The position numbers and the translations under genes are program-made. The notes below the pieces were generated by a model. It was not told the origin of the DNA. It ran no database searches and was given only the letters and a program-made list of their open reading frames with translations. From a virus, in the IMG/VR virus record IMGVR_UViG_3300033153_008183, positions 16,918 through 80,917 of that record: a stretch of 64,000 nt of DNA. One strand, written 5' to 3'. Each line of letters opens with the position of its first letter. The first letter of the stretch is position 1. This document shows, piece by piece, positions 1 to 8,042 of the stretch.

Positions 1-1
1 T

Positions 2-268
2 TTAGGTTTGAGATTAGCTGTATGGAGCATGGGTAAAACAGCTAATCTATTATGCTTGGATGAGCCAGCAAAGAATCTTGATGTAATTCGCAGTCCTGTA
101 ATGACTACACTATTAAAGGATATCAGTGATCAATTGAAGGTGCAGGTCCTTATGAGCACACATAAAGAAGATCAAATTGATAGTGCTGATAAGGTGTATA
201 AAGTTGTTCAGAAATTTAATAAGAAACTGGGATATAGAATTTCCAGAGTGCATTTGGTGAGAGCTTAA
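2..268 (+). CDS. C-terminal end of an SMC/SbcC-type ABC ATPase (partial)
   Basis: The reading frame is open from the window edge (base 2), so the start lies outside. The visible 88 residues hold the end of an ABC ATPase head: LCLDEPAKNLD fits the Walker B and D-loop, and MSTHKED fits the switch histidine. Phages often carry SbcC/gp46-like recombination nuclease subunits ending this way, so a role in DNA end processing is inferred. RecF- or RecN-like proteins share these motifs and cannot be excluded. It is the only plus-strand gene at this end and converges on the tail-fibre side. Confidence 0.7.
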   Translation, partial: LGLRLAVWSMGKTANLLCLDEPAKNLDVIRSPVMTTLLKDISDQLKVQVLMSTHKEDQIDSADKVYKVVQKFNKKLGYRISRVHLVRA

Positions 269-290
269 AGCAATAAATCCTTATGTTTAA

Positions 291-839
291 TTATAAAGAT
301 TTATTTAAAATTGCTTTCCCTTTTACTAACCATACTATTCCAAATACACTCATCATAATTGTTTCGATTATTATTGTCGAATATCTTATATGTAAAATAT
401 ATGCTCCCGCCCATAGTACCAAACAAAACATAATAATTATTCCGCTTATCTTATATATTTTATTGTTCTTTTTCCCTTGTGTGAATTGGAAATATGACAT
501 ATAAGCGATGGATAAAAAGAATATTACTGCTGCTAATCCATGAATTAAAATGGAATAAGATGAAGGAATTATTGCTACCAGGATAATTGAGCTCCCAGAA
601 ATAGAAGATACAATATTGTCTTTCAGGTCGTATCCTTTGTAAGTTAAAAGAAAGGCTCCGGTAATTGTAAGTATCGCAACCATAATGTCCCTCATTATAG
701 TACGATAATAAGCAGACATCGTTTGTTCTACTTGTCCTGTAACTATAAGAATTACAATTATACATAATGGAGCAAGAAGTATTCCAAGAATACCAATTGC
801 CTTTCTTAATGTTAAGTAGGAGATTATTTTATTATCCAT
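291..839 (-). CDS. Multi-pass membrane protein of unknown function
   Basis: The protein has 182 residues with about six hydrophobic segments that alternate with short charged loops. The SAYYRTIMRDIMVAILTITG and LTYKGYDLKDNI segments resemble a family of uncharacterised bacterial inner-membrane proteins that I know only from general memory. The start ATG overlaps the end of the upstream gene by 8 bases, so it belongs to the tail transcript. A membrane protein at the end of a tail-fibre operon could be a cargo gene, for example superinfection exclusion or host alteration. That role is a guess. Confidence 0.75.
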   Translation of the reverse strand: MDNKIISYLTLRKAIGILGILLAPLCIIVILIVTGQVEQTMSAYYRTIMRDIMVAILTITGAFLLTYKGYDLKDNIVSSISGSSIILVAIIPSSYSILIHGLAAVIFFLSIAYMSYFQFTQGKKNNKIYKISGIIIMFCLVLWAGAYILHIRYSTIIIETIMMSVFGIVWLVKGKAILNKSL

Positions 840-1389
840 TTATATACCCTTCATAAGCTGTTTCTACTTCCTCAATTGTTGTAGCTGACTCTATAGCATC
901 TTTTACTGTCCAACTATCCTCATAAGTTGTTTTAAGAAATGTATTAAATGCAGATATTAACGTTCTAAAAGTAGTAATATCCAATATTGTATAATACACA
1001 TTCTCTTTAGTTCTCCAATCAAGAGGAAATATATCTACTCCATCCATGTGTCTTACATAGTACATCTGCAATCTTACTTGAGAATAACTATCAGCTCTTA
1101 TTGTATGCTGTCCCAATGTAAATCCTGCATCCAACCTTTGAAGTCTTATGTCACTTACCCTTATTTGATAATTTGTTTTTGTAGCCTCAAGAGTTAATAT
1201 CCATTCTTCATTGATAGAATCCCATTCAAAATCATCACCGGGGGAAAGCGGTACTTCTTGTTCTATTTCTTCACCATCTAAAATCCTTTGTTGAACTTCA
1301 GACCAATATTCTTCATCTGTATCAATTACATGATAAGGCATATTATTTACTTCAATTACATATGTTCCGTCTTTTCTTGTATATATCAT
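832..1389 (-). CDS. Tail-fibre accessory/assembly protein (DUF4376-like C-terminus)
   Basis: A 185-residue soluble protein directly downstream of the tail fibre, with an AAGGAGG ribosome site. The last ~60 residues (SWTVKDAIESATTIEEVETA region) look like the DUF4376-type domain found in phage proteins next to tail fibres. The middle holds a WRTKEN...LDITTFRTLI stretch. Position and domain suggest a chaperone or small distal fibre component. The exact role is inferred. Confidence 0.5.
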   Translation of the reverse strand: MIYTRKDGTYVIEVNNMPYHVIDTDEEYWSEVQQRILDGEEIEQEVPLSPGDDFEWDSINEEWILTLEATKTNYQIRVSDIRLQRLDAGFTLGQHTIRADSYSQVRLQMYYVRHMDGVDIFPLDWRTKENVYYTILDITTFRTLISAFNTFLKTTYEDSWTVKDAIESATTIEEVETAYEGYING

Positions 1390-1399
1390 TTATTCCTCC

Positions 1400-2458
1400 T
1401 TATCCTGATATTTTAGTTACAGCAGCTATAAAATTTGTGCTTACTGTTGAATCACCGGAAACCATTATTGTTTCCCCTGCAGTCGCTGTCCCTCCTGTTC
1501 CATAAATAGAACTAGATGTTACAGTAGGATCCTTATCAATAGATAAAATTATCCACTCATACGTCCCTCCTGATGGAAGTTTTATATTATAAGAAGTATT
1601 TGAAGAAATAGACACTCCTACTATAACTGTTTGCCCCACCGTCATTGCAGGCATAGTATATGCTGAGGCTATAAGTACATGAATCACTTTAGTTTGATCA
1701 TAAGCCTCAAAATCACCTAATCCAGTATTTATAGAAGGGCAATTCACTATTCCAAATGTTACTTCATCATTAGTATCCAATCCAAGCATTGTCCTGACTT
1801 GTGAATTAGTAAGTTCTTCTACAACACCATTCGCACCAGATACTCTTCCAAGAAGCCTTTCATCAAGAACTACATTCTGCATTTTTGTATATGTCACAGC
1901 ATCATTCTGTACCATTCCTGTAGCCACTTTTAATGCTCCTATTGTTAATTCGGCACTTCCTGTAACATCTCCAGTGTGATTTGCATTGGTTACTTTTCCA
2001 TTATTAGTAACTACATCTGAATGTTCACTACCATCACGAGTCTTATGTGCAGTATTATCTGCAACTGCTGAAGTAAAATCAGTATTAGGTACCGCACTTA
2101 ATCCTACTTGTGTTTTAGTTACATCATGAGGATCATCAGTTAATCCTCTATGATCAGTATTATTAGATACAGGTGTAGTGAAATCAGTATTAGGTACAGC
2201 ACTTAATCCTACTTCTGATTTTGTTACATCATGAGGATTTCCTTCAACTACACCTCTATGAGTAGTATTTGCTTCTACATCACTATGGCTCGTAATCCAA
2301 CTTGTCAACCAACTCTTAAAATTAGCCCATGTCCATTTTCTATCTATCAAAACTGGAGTAGCTTCGGAAGGGAGTGCAACATAAACTATAGCATCATCCG
2401 GAAGATCAGCCGGAAGCACTACATCATAATCTGTTATTCTTTTAAATCCACCAGCCAT
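1400..2458 (-). CDS. Tail fibre protein with phage collar-type repeats
   Basis: This 352-residue protein carries tandem repeats at about residues 65-140 of the type NPHDVTKSEVGLSAVPNTDF and DPHDVTKTQVGLSAVPNTDF. Such repeats are typical shaft repeats of tail fibres. The N-terminus (GGFKRITDYDVVLPADLPDD) would attach to the baseplate. The C-terminal ~100 residues are beta-rich and would contain the host-binding tip. It follows the gpI-like genes, the usual place for the fibre of P2/Mu-like tails, and has an AGGAG ribosome site before its ATG. Confidence 0.85.
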   Translation of the reverse strand: MAGGFKRITDYDVVLPADLPDDAIVYVALPSEATPVLIDRKWTWANFKSWLTSWITSHSDVEANTTHRGVVEGNPHDVTKSEVGLSAVPNTDFTTPVSNNTDHRGLTDDPHDVTKTQVGLSAVPNTDFTSAVADNTAHKTRDGSEHSDVVTNNGKVTNANHTGDVTGSAELTIGALKVATGMVQNDAVTYTKMQNVVLDERLLGRVSGANGVVEELTNSQVRTMLGLDTNDEVTFGIVNCPSINTGLGDFEAYDQTKVIHVLIASAYTMPAMTVGQTVIVGVSISSNTSYNIKLPSGGTYEWIILSIDKDPTVTSSSIYGTGGTATAGETIMVSGDSTVSTNFIAAVTKISG

Positions 2459-2468
2459 AATTTATCTC

Positions 2469-3008
2469 CTATACATCACTATCGATAAGTGGATAGCTAT
2501 TAGCATCCACAATAAAATCTGTATTTGCATCTACTATATAATTTCCTGAAGGAACTTGCATCAATAATACTCCAAAAACGCCTGCAGGAATAAGTTTTTC
2601 TAATATTTCTTGATTAATATCCCCATCAGTGTCAATTGTAAATCCTGCTGGATATCCATTTGTGTATGTTACATATGTAGCTTCATATAAATTAAATAAT
2701 ACTTTTTTAATCTCAGTAAAAGTTCCTGAAATACTTAAAGAAATTTTTATATTGATACGGTATCTGTAATCATCATCTGTATCACCCTCTCTAGCTTCAT
2801 CCCAAACAGCTCCTATTATGGTCAATTCAGCCCCTGACGCTGTTGATAATACGAATCTGTCCCTTATTTCCAATACAGCAGTCTGAAGAGGTATAGCAGC
2901 TGCTGTCATAGCCTGGAGAAGCTTTTGAAGCTCAGTGCTGTCCTTAAAGTGTTGTACAAGAAGAGAAACAGCTACTGTGGGATAGTCACTGGAAACTATT
3001 TCTGCCAT
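2469..3008 (-). CDS. gpI/DUF2612-like baseplate-fibre connector, copy 1
   Basis: The 179-residue protein resembles DUF2612/P2 gpI-type proteins, which sit at the baseplate edge and connect to tail fibres. It shares a whole-length pattern with its upstream neighbour: MAE...DY...A.SLL..FKDS near the start, then EIRD.F...TA.G.ELTIIG..WD and ATYVTY....PAG. The two genes are therefore tandem paralogues. This copy has an extra C-terminal tail with an IVDANTDFIVDANSYPLID repeat that the other lacks. Confidence 0.75.
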   Translation of the reverse strand: MAEIVSSDYPTVAVSLLVQHFKDSTELQKLLQAMTAAAIPLQTAVLEIRDRFVLSTASGAELTIIGAVWDEAREGDTDDDYRYRINIKISLSISGTFTEIKKVLFNLYEATYVTYTNGYPAGFTIDTDGDINQEILEKLIPAGVFGVLLMQVPSGNYIVDANTDFIVDANSYPLIDSDV

Positions 3009-3021
3009 TTATAAATTCCTC

Positions 3022-3480
3022 TCATAAAATTGTTCCTTGTACCCCAGCAGCTGTTAAACTATCTAAAGCAATTTGTGTAATCACTGCATCTGTTGTTAAA
3101 TCATAACCTGCAGGATAATCTGCAGCATATGTAACATATGTAGCTCCATAAAAATAAAGTAATATTTGTTTTATTTCTGGAATAGTACCTGAGACAGATA
3201 ATCCAACTTTAACTTCTATTTTATCTCTATACTCATCATCAGTTTCGGTTATATCCAATCTCCGGGAAACATCCCAGATTCTGCCTATAATGGTTAATTC
3301 TATTCCTTCAGCAGTAGTTATAATAAACTTATCTCTTATCTCAAAAAAAGTAGTCTGCAGTTCCATATTGGTTGTTGCTATAATATTAAAAATCTTTTTA
3401 AAGTCTTCACTATCTTTAAATCTTTCAATTAAAAGAGAAAGAGCAATTGTAGAATAATCAATACTTTCAAGCTCTGCCAT
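3022..3480 (-). CDS. gpI/DUF2612-like baseplate-fibre connector, copy 2
   Basis: A 152-residue paralogue of the next gene downstream, with the same core (EIRDKF, ELTIIGRIWD, ATYVTYAADYPAGY). Its ATG overlaps the TAA of the gpJ-like gene (TAATG), so the two are translationally coupled. The order gpJ-gpI-fibre matches P2- and Mu-like tails. The protein stops about where the sibling's extra C-terminal repeat begins, so it may be the minimal form. Confidence 0.72.
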   Translation of the reverse strand: MAELESIDYSTIALSLLIERFKDSEDFKKIFNIIATTNMELQTTFFEIRDKFIITTAEGIELTIIGRIWDVSRRLDITETDDEYRDKIEVKVGLSVSGTIPEIKQILLYFYGATYVTYAADYPAGYDLTTDAVITQIALDSLTAAGVQGTIL

Positions 3481-4925
3481 TAAGGTCCCTCAATAACTAT
3501 GACACGAGTTAATATTATTTCTGCATTCTCTCTGTTTAAAATGACAATATCATCTTCAGCGTATGAAGGAGTTCCTTCCGGAGTTGCTGTCTTTGCTATT
3601 TCTATAGTAAGTTCTCCAGAACCAGGAACTGTGTAAACTGGGATAGAAATTCTTTGTCTGATAACATCAGTTCCTTGTTTCAAATAAGTTTCAGCCCAAT
3701 CAACAACTGCAGCTTGTATCTGTTCATCTCCATCAGAGGGGTAAATTTCTTCAGAATTAGGAATTCTTGTGATACGTGCCCACACATAAATAGGAGTAGG
3801 CCGGGTGAAATCAATAGTTACATCAGTGCTGTCAATAGGATCTACAGCTGTTCCTGAATCATTATCACCATATATCTCTATACCTGCAGGAGCATTTTCA
3901 TAAATTGCCTGGGCTATCTCATCCTCATCACCACCTAAAACTACTGTTTCAAATGCTTTTGCAGGAATTCCAGAAGCATCTGTTACTAATGTTCGATTGC
4001 TGAAAACAGAAACTGAACTTACATTTTCTACTTTTTCAACTGCTATCTGTATAGCATTATCTGTACTTTTTCCAGAAATCAATTCTTTTCTGCGTCTGAT
4101 TCTCAAAGCGACATCTGTTTCTATTTCAGATCCGGTTTCTCCTGCAGATGGATTATTCACAGAATCCCATCCTGAAACAGGTGTTACAATCTCAATAAGA
4201 GAATTTGCCGGTGCTGTGATTACTCCTGACGTATTAGATCTAAAATCTCCAGCAGAAGCTAAAATATCCAACGTCCAAAGCACATTATAATCAAATGAAA
4301 AATCAACAATAGCAAAAATCTCTAAAGTACCATTTACCAGAGTTCCTGTGACTCCACTTGGAAGTTCTGCAATCATAGCCGTTATTATCTCATCAACTGT
4401 AGGATCAGCATCTGCAATTACAGAATATACCACACTGTTAATTGTAATAGTGTATTCATCAGATTCGCTGGGTTCATCCGGTGTTAAAATAGCTTTACGA
4501 GCAACTGCTTTTGTAATAATAATCCCATCTACCAAAGCAAAATAAAGATCATCAGCTGGTGAAAAAGAAGCTGATAAAGTAATTCTATTCTCATCAGCAG
4601 CTATAACTGTTCCTTCATCACCATAACAGAGAACATTTTGTGCAAATGTATAACTGGCAGCTTTACGCACCGTACCTGTTTCTGCACTGATCCGGTCAAG
4701 ACTTACTCCTGTAGCTGAATCAGGATCCCTGGATAAATATATCTCTTCTATAATTTCATCCTGGTCCGTCATTATTTTAGAAGTAATGGCTACTAACTGT
4801 CCGAAAGGACCACTCGGATCCAAATCAGCATCATCTCCAAATTGTTCTTTAAAAAGATCTTCAACCTTTATTTTCCATTCTGCTAATGATTCTTTCTGAT
4901 AACCAGAATCAGTAAATGTACCCAT
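3480..4925 (-). CDS. Baseplate J-like wedge protein
   Basis: The 481-residue protein has the classic gpJ/Baseplate_J opening, with KVEDLFKEQFGDDADLDPSG and FGQLVAITSKIMTDQDEIIE in the first 60 residues. It also has ETGTVRKAAS and, centrally, ETDVALRIRRRKEL. Such proteins build the baseplate wedges of contractile tails. It is coupled to the gp25/Mu gp46-like gene upstream (TAATG) and to gpI downstream. Length and architecture are normal. Confidence 0.92.
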   Translation of the reverse strand: MGTFTDSGYQKESLAEWKIKVEDLFKEQFGDDADLDPSGPFGQLVAITSKIMTDQDEIIEEIYLSRDPDSATGVSLDRISAETGTVRKAASYTFAQNVLCYGDEGTVIAADENRITLSASFSPADDLYFALVDGIIITKAVARKAILTPDEPSESDEYTITINSVVYSVIADADPTVDEIITAMIAELPSGVTGTLVNGTLEIFAIVDFSFDYNVLWTLDILASAGDFRSNTSGVITAPANSLIEIVTPVSGWDSVNNPSAGETGSEIETDVALRIRRRKELISGKSTDNAIQIAVEKVENVSSVSVFSNRTLVTDASGIPAKAFETVVLGGDEDEIAQAIYENAPAGIEIYGDNDSGTAVDPIDSTDVTIDFTRPTPIYVWARITRIPNSEEIYPSDGDEQIQAAVVDWAETYLKQGTDVIRQRISIPVYTVPGSGELTIEIAKTATPEGTPSYAEDDIVILNRENAEIILTRVIVIEGP

Positions 4926-5290
4926 TAGGAAACCTCCAAAGCAGTATCTCCGGATACTTCACCCAGTACCGTATCAACTGTAAATTTAATTGCATATGTT
5001 CTGGTAGCTCCTATATACTCTCCTGTATAGGAAATAATAGAATTTACACCTTCTGTTTCTAATAAAGTATTCTTAAAAAAAGAATCTACTAATGATCTGT
5101 CACTTGTTTTTACAAACACTTGAGAAACATAAGGAATTCCTAATGTCTTATCTAAAAAATAGTCACCTTTAATCATAAGAAGATTACTTTCACATAATTG
5201 AGCAAGAGCTCCTATATCTGAAGTCATAGTTAGATTTCTTTTAGTTATTACTATATCATTTGTAATTGGATCAATATATAAATTTGTCAT
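4925..5290 (-). CDS. Baseplate wedge protein, gp25/Mu gp46-like
   Basis: A 121-residue protein starting MTNLYIDPITNDIVITKRNL. It contains the small-wedge signature of a flat TNDI..TKRN beta strand, a central KGDYFLDKTLGIPY and a GEVSGDTALEVS end. This pattern matches wedge initiators encoded just before gpJ in Mu-like and Bcep-like phages. The ATG overlaps the preceding stop (ATGA). Confidence 0.8.
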   Translation of the reverse strand: MTNLYIDPITNDIVITKRNLTMTSDIGALAQLCESNLLMIKGDYFLDKTLGIPYVSQVFVKTSDRSLVDSFFKNTLLETEGVNSIISYTGEYIGATRTYAIKFTVDTVLGEVSGDTALEVS

Positions 5291-5664
5291 TCTGCCCTCA
5301 CTTTAATTTGGCCCGCATCGTTCACTTCTAAACTGCAGGCACATGGCATGGGGGTATAAGGTGAAGCAGTCAAAGTGAAACTTCCAGCACAAACTCCAAT
5401 ATCACCTTTACGCATTACAGCTTTACTATCTGACTTAACTTTTAAAGCAGTAGCTATGACTCCATCACTCGCTCCAGAGACAAAAGTATGTGAAGCTAAT
5501 GTACAACCTGAAGGTGACCACCCTATACTATTCACTGCCACATTAGACCCATTCATCTTAAATTTACCGGGAGTATCTGAGGTACTTCCATCAGGAGTAG
5601 CAGCTCCTGGTATTGTATTGGTAACTTGCAGATTATAATCCACATTAGCTATTTCTGCTCCCAT
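5287..5664 (-). CDS. Putative spike-tip protein (PAAR-like)
   Basis: The 125-residue protein lies between the gpV/Gp138-like spike and the gp25-like wedge. It has glycine-rich turns and a VMRKGDIGVCAGSFTL core followed by YTPMPCACSLEV, so it has three cysteines in the second half plus a histidine in the first. A PAAR-like cone would sit on the spike tip and bind a metal through Cys/His. This assignment rests on position and the GD-G-CAG pattern, so it is tentative. Confidence 0.45.
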   Translation of the reverse strand: MGAEIANVDYNLQVTNTIPGAATPDGSTSDTPGKFKMNGSNVAVNSIGWSPSGCTLASHTFVSGASDGVIATALKVKSDSKAVMRKGDIGVCAGSFTLTASPYTPMPCACSLEVNDAGQIKVRAE

Positions 5665-6203
5665 TATTGTAATACCTCTAAATTAGTCCCATTAATTGAC
5701 ACCTTACTGGAATCCGTTACAATGCTATTACCATTAGTGTCTTCAATTATAACCTCTTTAGCACCATCCAACCTTAAATTTCCATCTTTATCTATGTATA
5801 AGTTTACAGTAGATTCTACTACTTTCGGAGTTAAACCTAAAATAGCAATAGCATCTGTTTCAGAAAATCTATGTTTCCCTTCCGGAGTGACTTGATTACA
5901 ACCATCAGAATCAACCCAGGCTCCTAAAGCAGCCTCAGAGAAAACTAATAAAACACCATCTCCTTTTTGAACTTCCCAGGACATTTTAAAAGCTTGTCCA
6001 GAAGGAAACATAACAGGTACTCCAGGTATAACCGGGAGAGCTACTTCTGTATTTTTTATAGTTATTTTACTTAAAAGAGGAAGAACATCAGCAGTTTGAG
6101 TAGCTTCATCATATTTTTCTATTTTACCAGGGATAGCAGTATGAACATCTTCAAACTTAGAACTTAACCAGATGGTCATAGCTTCTACTAAATCTGTTCT
6201 CAT
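5664..6203 (-). CDS. Baseplate spike protein (Gp138/gpV-like)
   Basis: A 179-residue protein with an OB-fold-like first half (GKIEKYDEATQTADVLPLLS, then PVIPGVPVMFPSG and EVQKGDGVLLVFSE). It then has a GKHRFSETDAIAILG linker and a beta-helical C-terminus with repeating NLYIDKDGNLRLDGAKEVII strands. This is the usual arrangement of the Gp138_N/Phage_base_V spike that pierces the outer membrane. It overlaps the hub gene by 4 bases. Confidence 0.85.
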   Translation of the reverse strand: MRTDLVEAMTIWLSSKFEDVHTAIPGKIEKYDEATQTADVLPLLSKITIKNTEVALPVIPGVPVMFPSGQAFKMSWEVQKGDGVLLVFSEAALGAWVDSDGCNQVTPEGKHRFSETDAIAILGLTPKVVESTVNLYIDKDGNLRLDGAKEVIIEDTNGNSIVTDSSKVSINGTNLEVLQ

Positions 6204-7048
6204 GTTACTCCCTCCCCAGTTGCTATAAATGCTCCTCCATAATTATTACCTGAAAACGATACTTTTTCAAGAATAAAAGTACCTTCAACTGTACTCTCAT
6301 CTAATACTACAACACCATTAGGATTTAATTGAGGATTTAAAAGAGATTTAAAAGATACTCTTAAGGGAAACTCTTCTTCCGGATTACCTGCTTTACTAGA
6401 ATCAGTCAATTTAGCAGTTCCTATTAATCCTGTCTCCGGAGTAAGGTAAACTACTTTAAATCTTGTATCTGCAGTATTCCGTTCAAAAACTACAACAGTA
6501 GTATTGTCAATAAAAAGATCCATGCCATTAACTGCTAAAATATCTTTACATTTGGCAAAAGCTGCTTTAGCAGATCCTGCAAAAGAAAAACCATTAGATA
6601 ACTTTATATTTTTAGCTATTTCAAAACCATAAGTAGTAAGACCTAAAGCTGTAGCTATATCCTTTAAAGGAGTTGTGATTGCTATGTTTCGTTTGTATGA
6701 AAGACTGACCGTGACATATTCTAAATCTCTATTTGCATTCTGAATACTTCCAGCCACAATATCTACTATACGATTAGGACCTTCTTTATAGGTAACACTT
6801 TCAATAATCTGTCCTACATAAATAACTCCAGAACCTTCATCGTCATAACCAGCAGTAACAATAATACTAGCTCCTTTTTTTAAAAACTTTTCCTGAGTGT
6901 CAGAAGCAGGGTTATATATTTTTAATTTTGCAGAATTTGCAGAAAAATCAATAGATCTTTCTATTTGAAAATCAATATTAAGATCTGAAATAAGAATACC
7001 TGTGTGTTCAAATCCTATTTTCACATTTAAAATTCTATTGAAAGCCAT
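6200..7048 (-). CDS. Baseplate hub protein (gp44/gpD-like)
   Basis: I place the start at the ATG at 7048 (MAFNRILNVKIGF), because GGAAGGATTTTA precedes it; this gives 282 residues. The FQIERSIDFSANSAKLKIYN and ASIIVTAGYDDEGSGVIYVG segments are typical of the first beta-barrels of hub proteins. The middle (PLKDIATALGL, AKCKDILAVNGMDLFIDN) continues the pattern. The protein should form the central trimer under the tail tube. It overlaps the plug gene by 14 bases. Confidence 0.85.
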   Translation of the reverse strand: MAFNRILNVKIGFEHTGILISDLNIDFQIERSIDFSANSAKLKIYNPASDTQEKFLKKGASIIVTAGYDDEGSGVIYVGQIIESVTYKEGPNRIVDIVAGSIQNANRDLEYVTVSLSYKRNIAITTPLKDIATALGLTTYGFEIAKNIKLSNGFSFAGSAKAAFAKCKDILAVNGMDLFIDNTTVVVFERNTADTRFKVVYLTPETGLIGTAKLTDSSKAGNPEEEFPLRVSFKSLLNPQLNPNGVVVLDESTVEGTFILEKVSFSGNNYGGAFIATGEGVT

Positions 7049-7388
7049 TAAAATCCTTCCAATTATTGAACTCTTCATTTGAAAGATAAAAAAGACCGTG
7101 ACCTTCCCCCAAACTAGAATAAGTTATTTCAGTAGTTAAGGCTGAATTTTGTAAAAAAATTAAAAACTGACCTGATAAATTAGTTACAAATTGATATAGT
7201 AATGGAAAATTTACAACCATTTTAATACCATTTAAAGTTAATCCTGAAGCTACTTCTTTATATTCATTTAACATCCAATATTGACTCTTAGTATTCCATG
7301 CGAATCTAAGACTGATTTCAACATTATCTAATGTAATTCTTTCTGTGAAATCAGAAGATTGATCTTGAAAAACAGGTATTTCCAACAT
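7035..7388 (-). CDS. Baseplate plug protein (Pam3 gp18-like)
   Basis: This 117-residue protein contains FTERITLDNVEISLRFAWNT and YWMLNEYKE, then ASGLTLNGIKMVVNFPLLYQ. The pattern matches the plug family described in the cyanophage Pam3 baseplate, which closes the tail tube inside the hub. The neighbours (Dit-like before, hub after) are as expected. Confidence 0.8.
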   Translation of the reverse strand: MLEIPVFQDQSSDFTERITLDNVEISLRFAWNTKSQYWMLNEYKEVASGLTLNGIKMVVNFPLLYQFVTNLSGQFLIFLQNSALTTEITYSSLGEGHGLFYLSNEEFNNWKDFNGFQ

Positions 7389-8041
7389 TATCTACCTCCA
7401 TAATGAATAGTAGGAGCTGATTTTTCTGCATAAGTTCTATCTTCATAATAAGAAGGTGTCTCATGTACTGATTGACTTCCAACATCTACTGGAGGAGAAG
7501 CCTGTTGACTTTCCTCAGTTTCTAATTCAGTTATCACAATACTGGCATCTACAGATATTTTTTTAAGTCTTATAATTCTAAATTCAGTAAAAGATACTTC
7601 AAAAGTACCAGCTTCACCTACTCCTACATTTCGAGAAGTACTTATTTTAGTGATAGCAACATCTTCATAAACTTCAAGGTCAGTTACTAAAGTTACAAGT
7701 TCTTTTGATTTCCATAATTGTTTAAAAAGATCATATACATCCTGTACTCTATTTGTTTCTAATTCTCCTATCTTCAAACTATAATTAGAAACAAAAAATG
7801 AAGCTGATCCAGAACGTAACTCTTTTTCTATATGATCTGTGATAGGAGAACCATCTTCTACTGGATGATTAGTAACTTTACTATTAAATGAATGTGATTC
7901 AGATATTTGAAGATCAAATACCAAACTAAATGAATCACTTTTAATAGATTTACTTCGTTTACGGCCCCCAAAAAGCATAGCAGGAATTTTTAAACTTCTT
8001 GTTTGTGATTTTGAATGACGATAAACATTTTCACTTACCAT
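7388..8041 (-). CDS. Dit-like distal tail/baseplate protein
   Basis: A 217-residue protein with a Dit_like N-terminal domain: SDSFSLVFDLQISESHSFNS, NHPVEDGSPITDHI, and VYDLFKQLWKSKELVTLVTD. These are standard for the protein between tape measure and hub in many myoviruses. The C-terminal ~45 residues are low-complexity and rich in Ser, Glu and Thr, probably a flexible tail. The ATG overlaps the next gene's region closely. Confidence 0.82.
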   Translation of the reverse strand: MVSENVYRHSKSQTRSLKIPAMLFGGRKRSKSIKSDSFSLVFDLQISESHSFNSKVTNHPVEDGSPITDHIEKELRSGSASFFVSNYSLKIGELETNRVQDVYDLFKQLWKSKELVTLVTDLEVYEDVAITKISTSRNVGVGEAGTFEVSFTEFRIIRLKKISVDASIVITELETEESQQASPPVDVGSQSVHETPSYYEDRTYAEKSAPTIHYGGR

Positions 8042-8042
8042 A

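Noticed and set aside
267-317. 8-bp inverted repeat AAAGCAAT/ATTGCTTT between convergent genes
   Set aside because: The 35-base spacer and lack of a U-tract make a terminator unlikely.
1869-2300. Direct DNA repeats in the tail fibre gene as a mobile element
   Set aside because: They encode the shaft repeats and have no ends or transposase.
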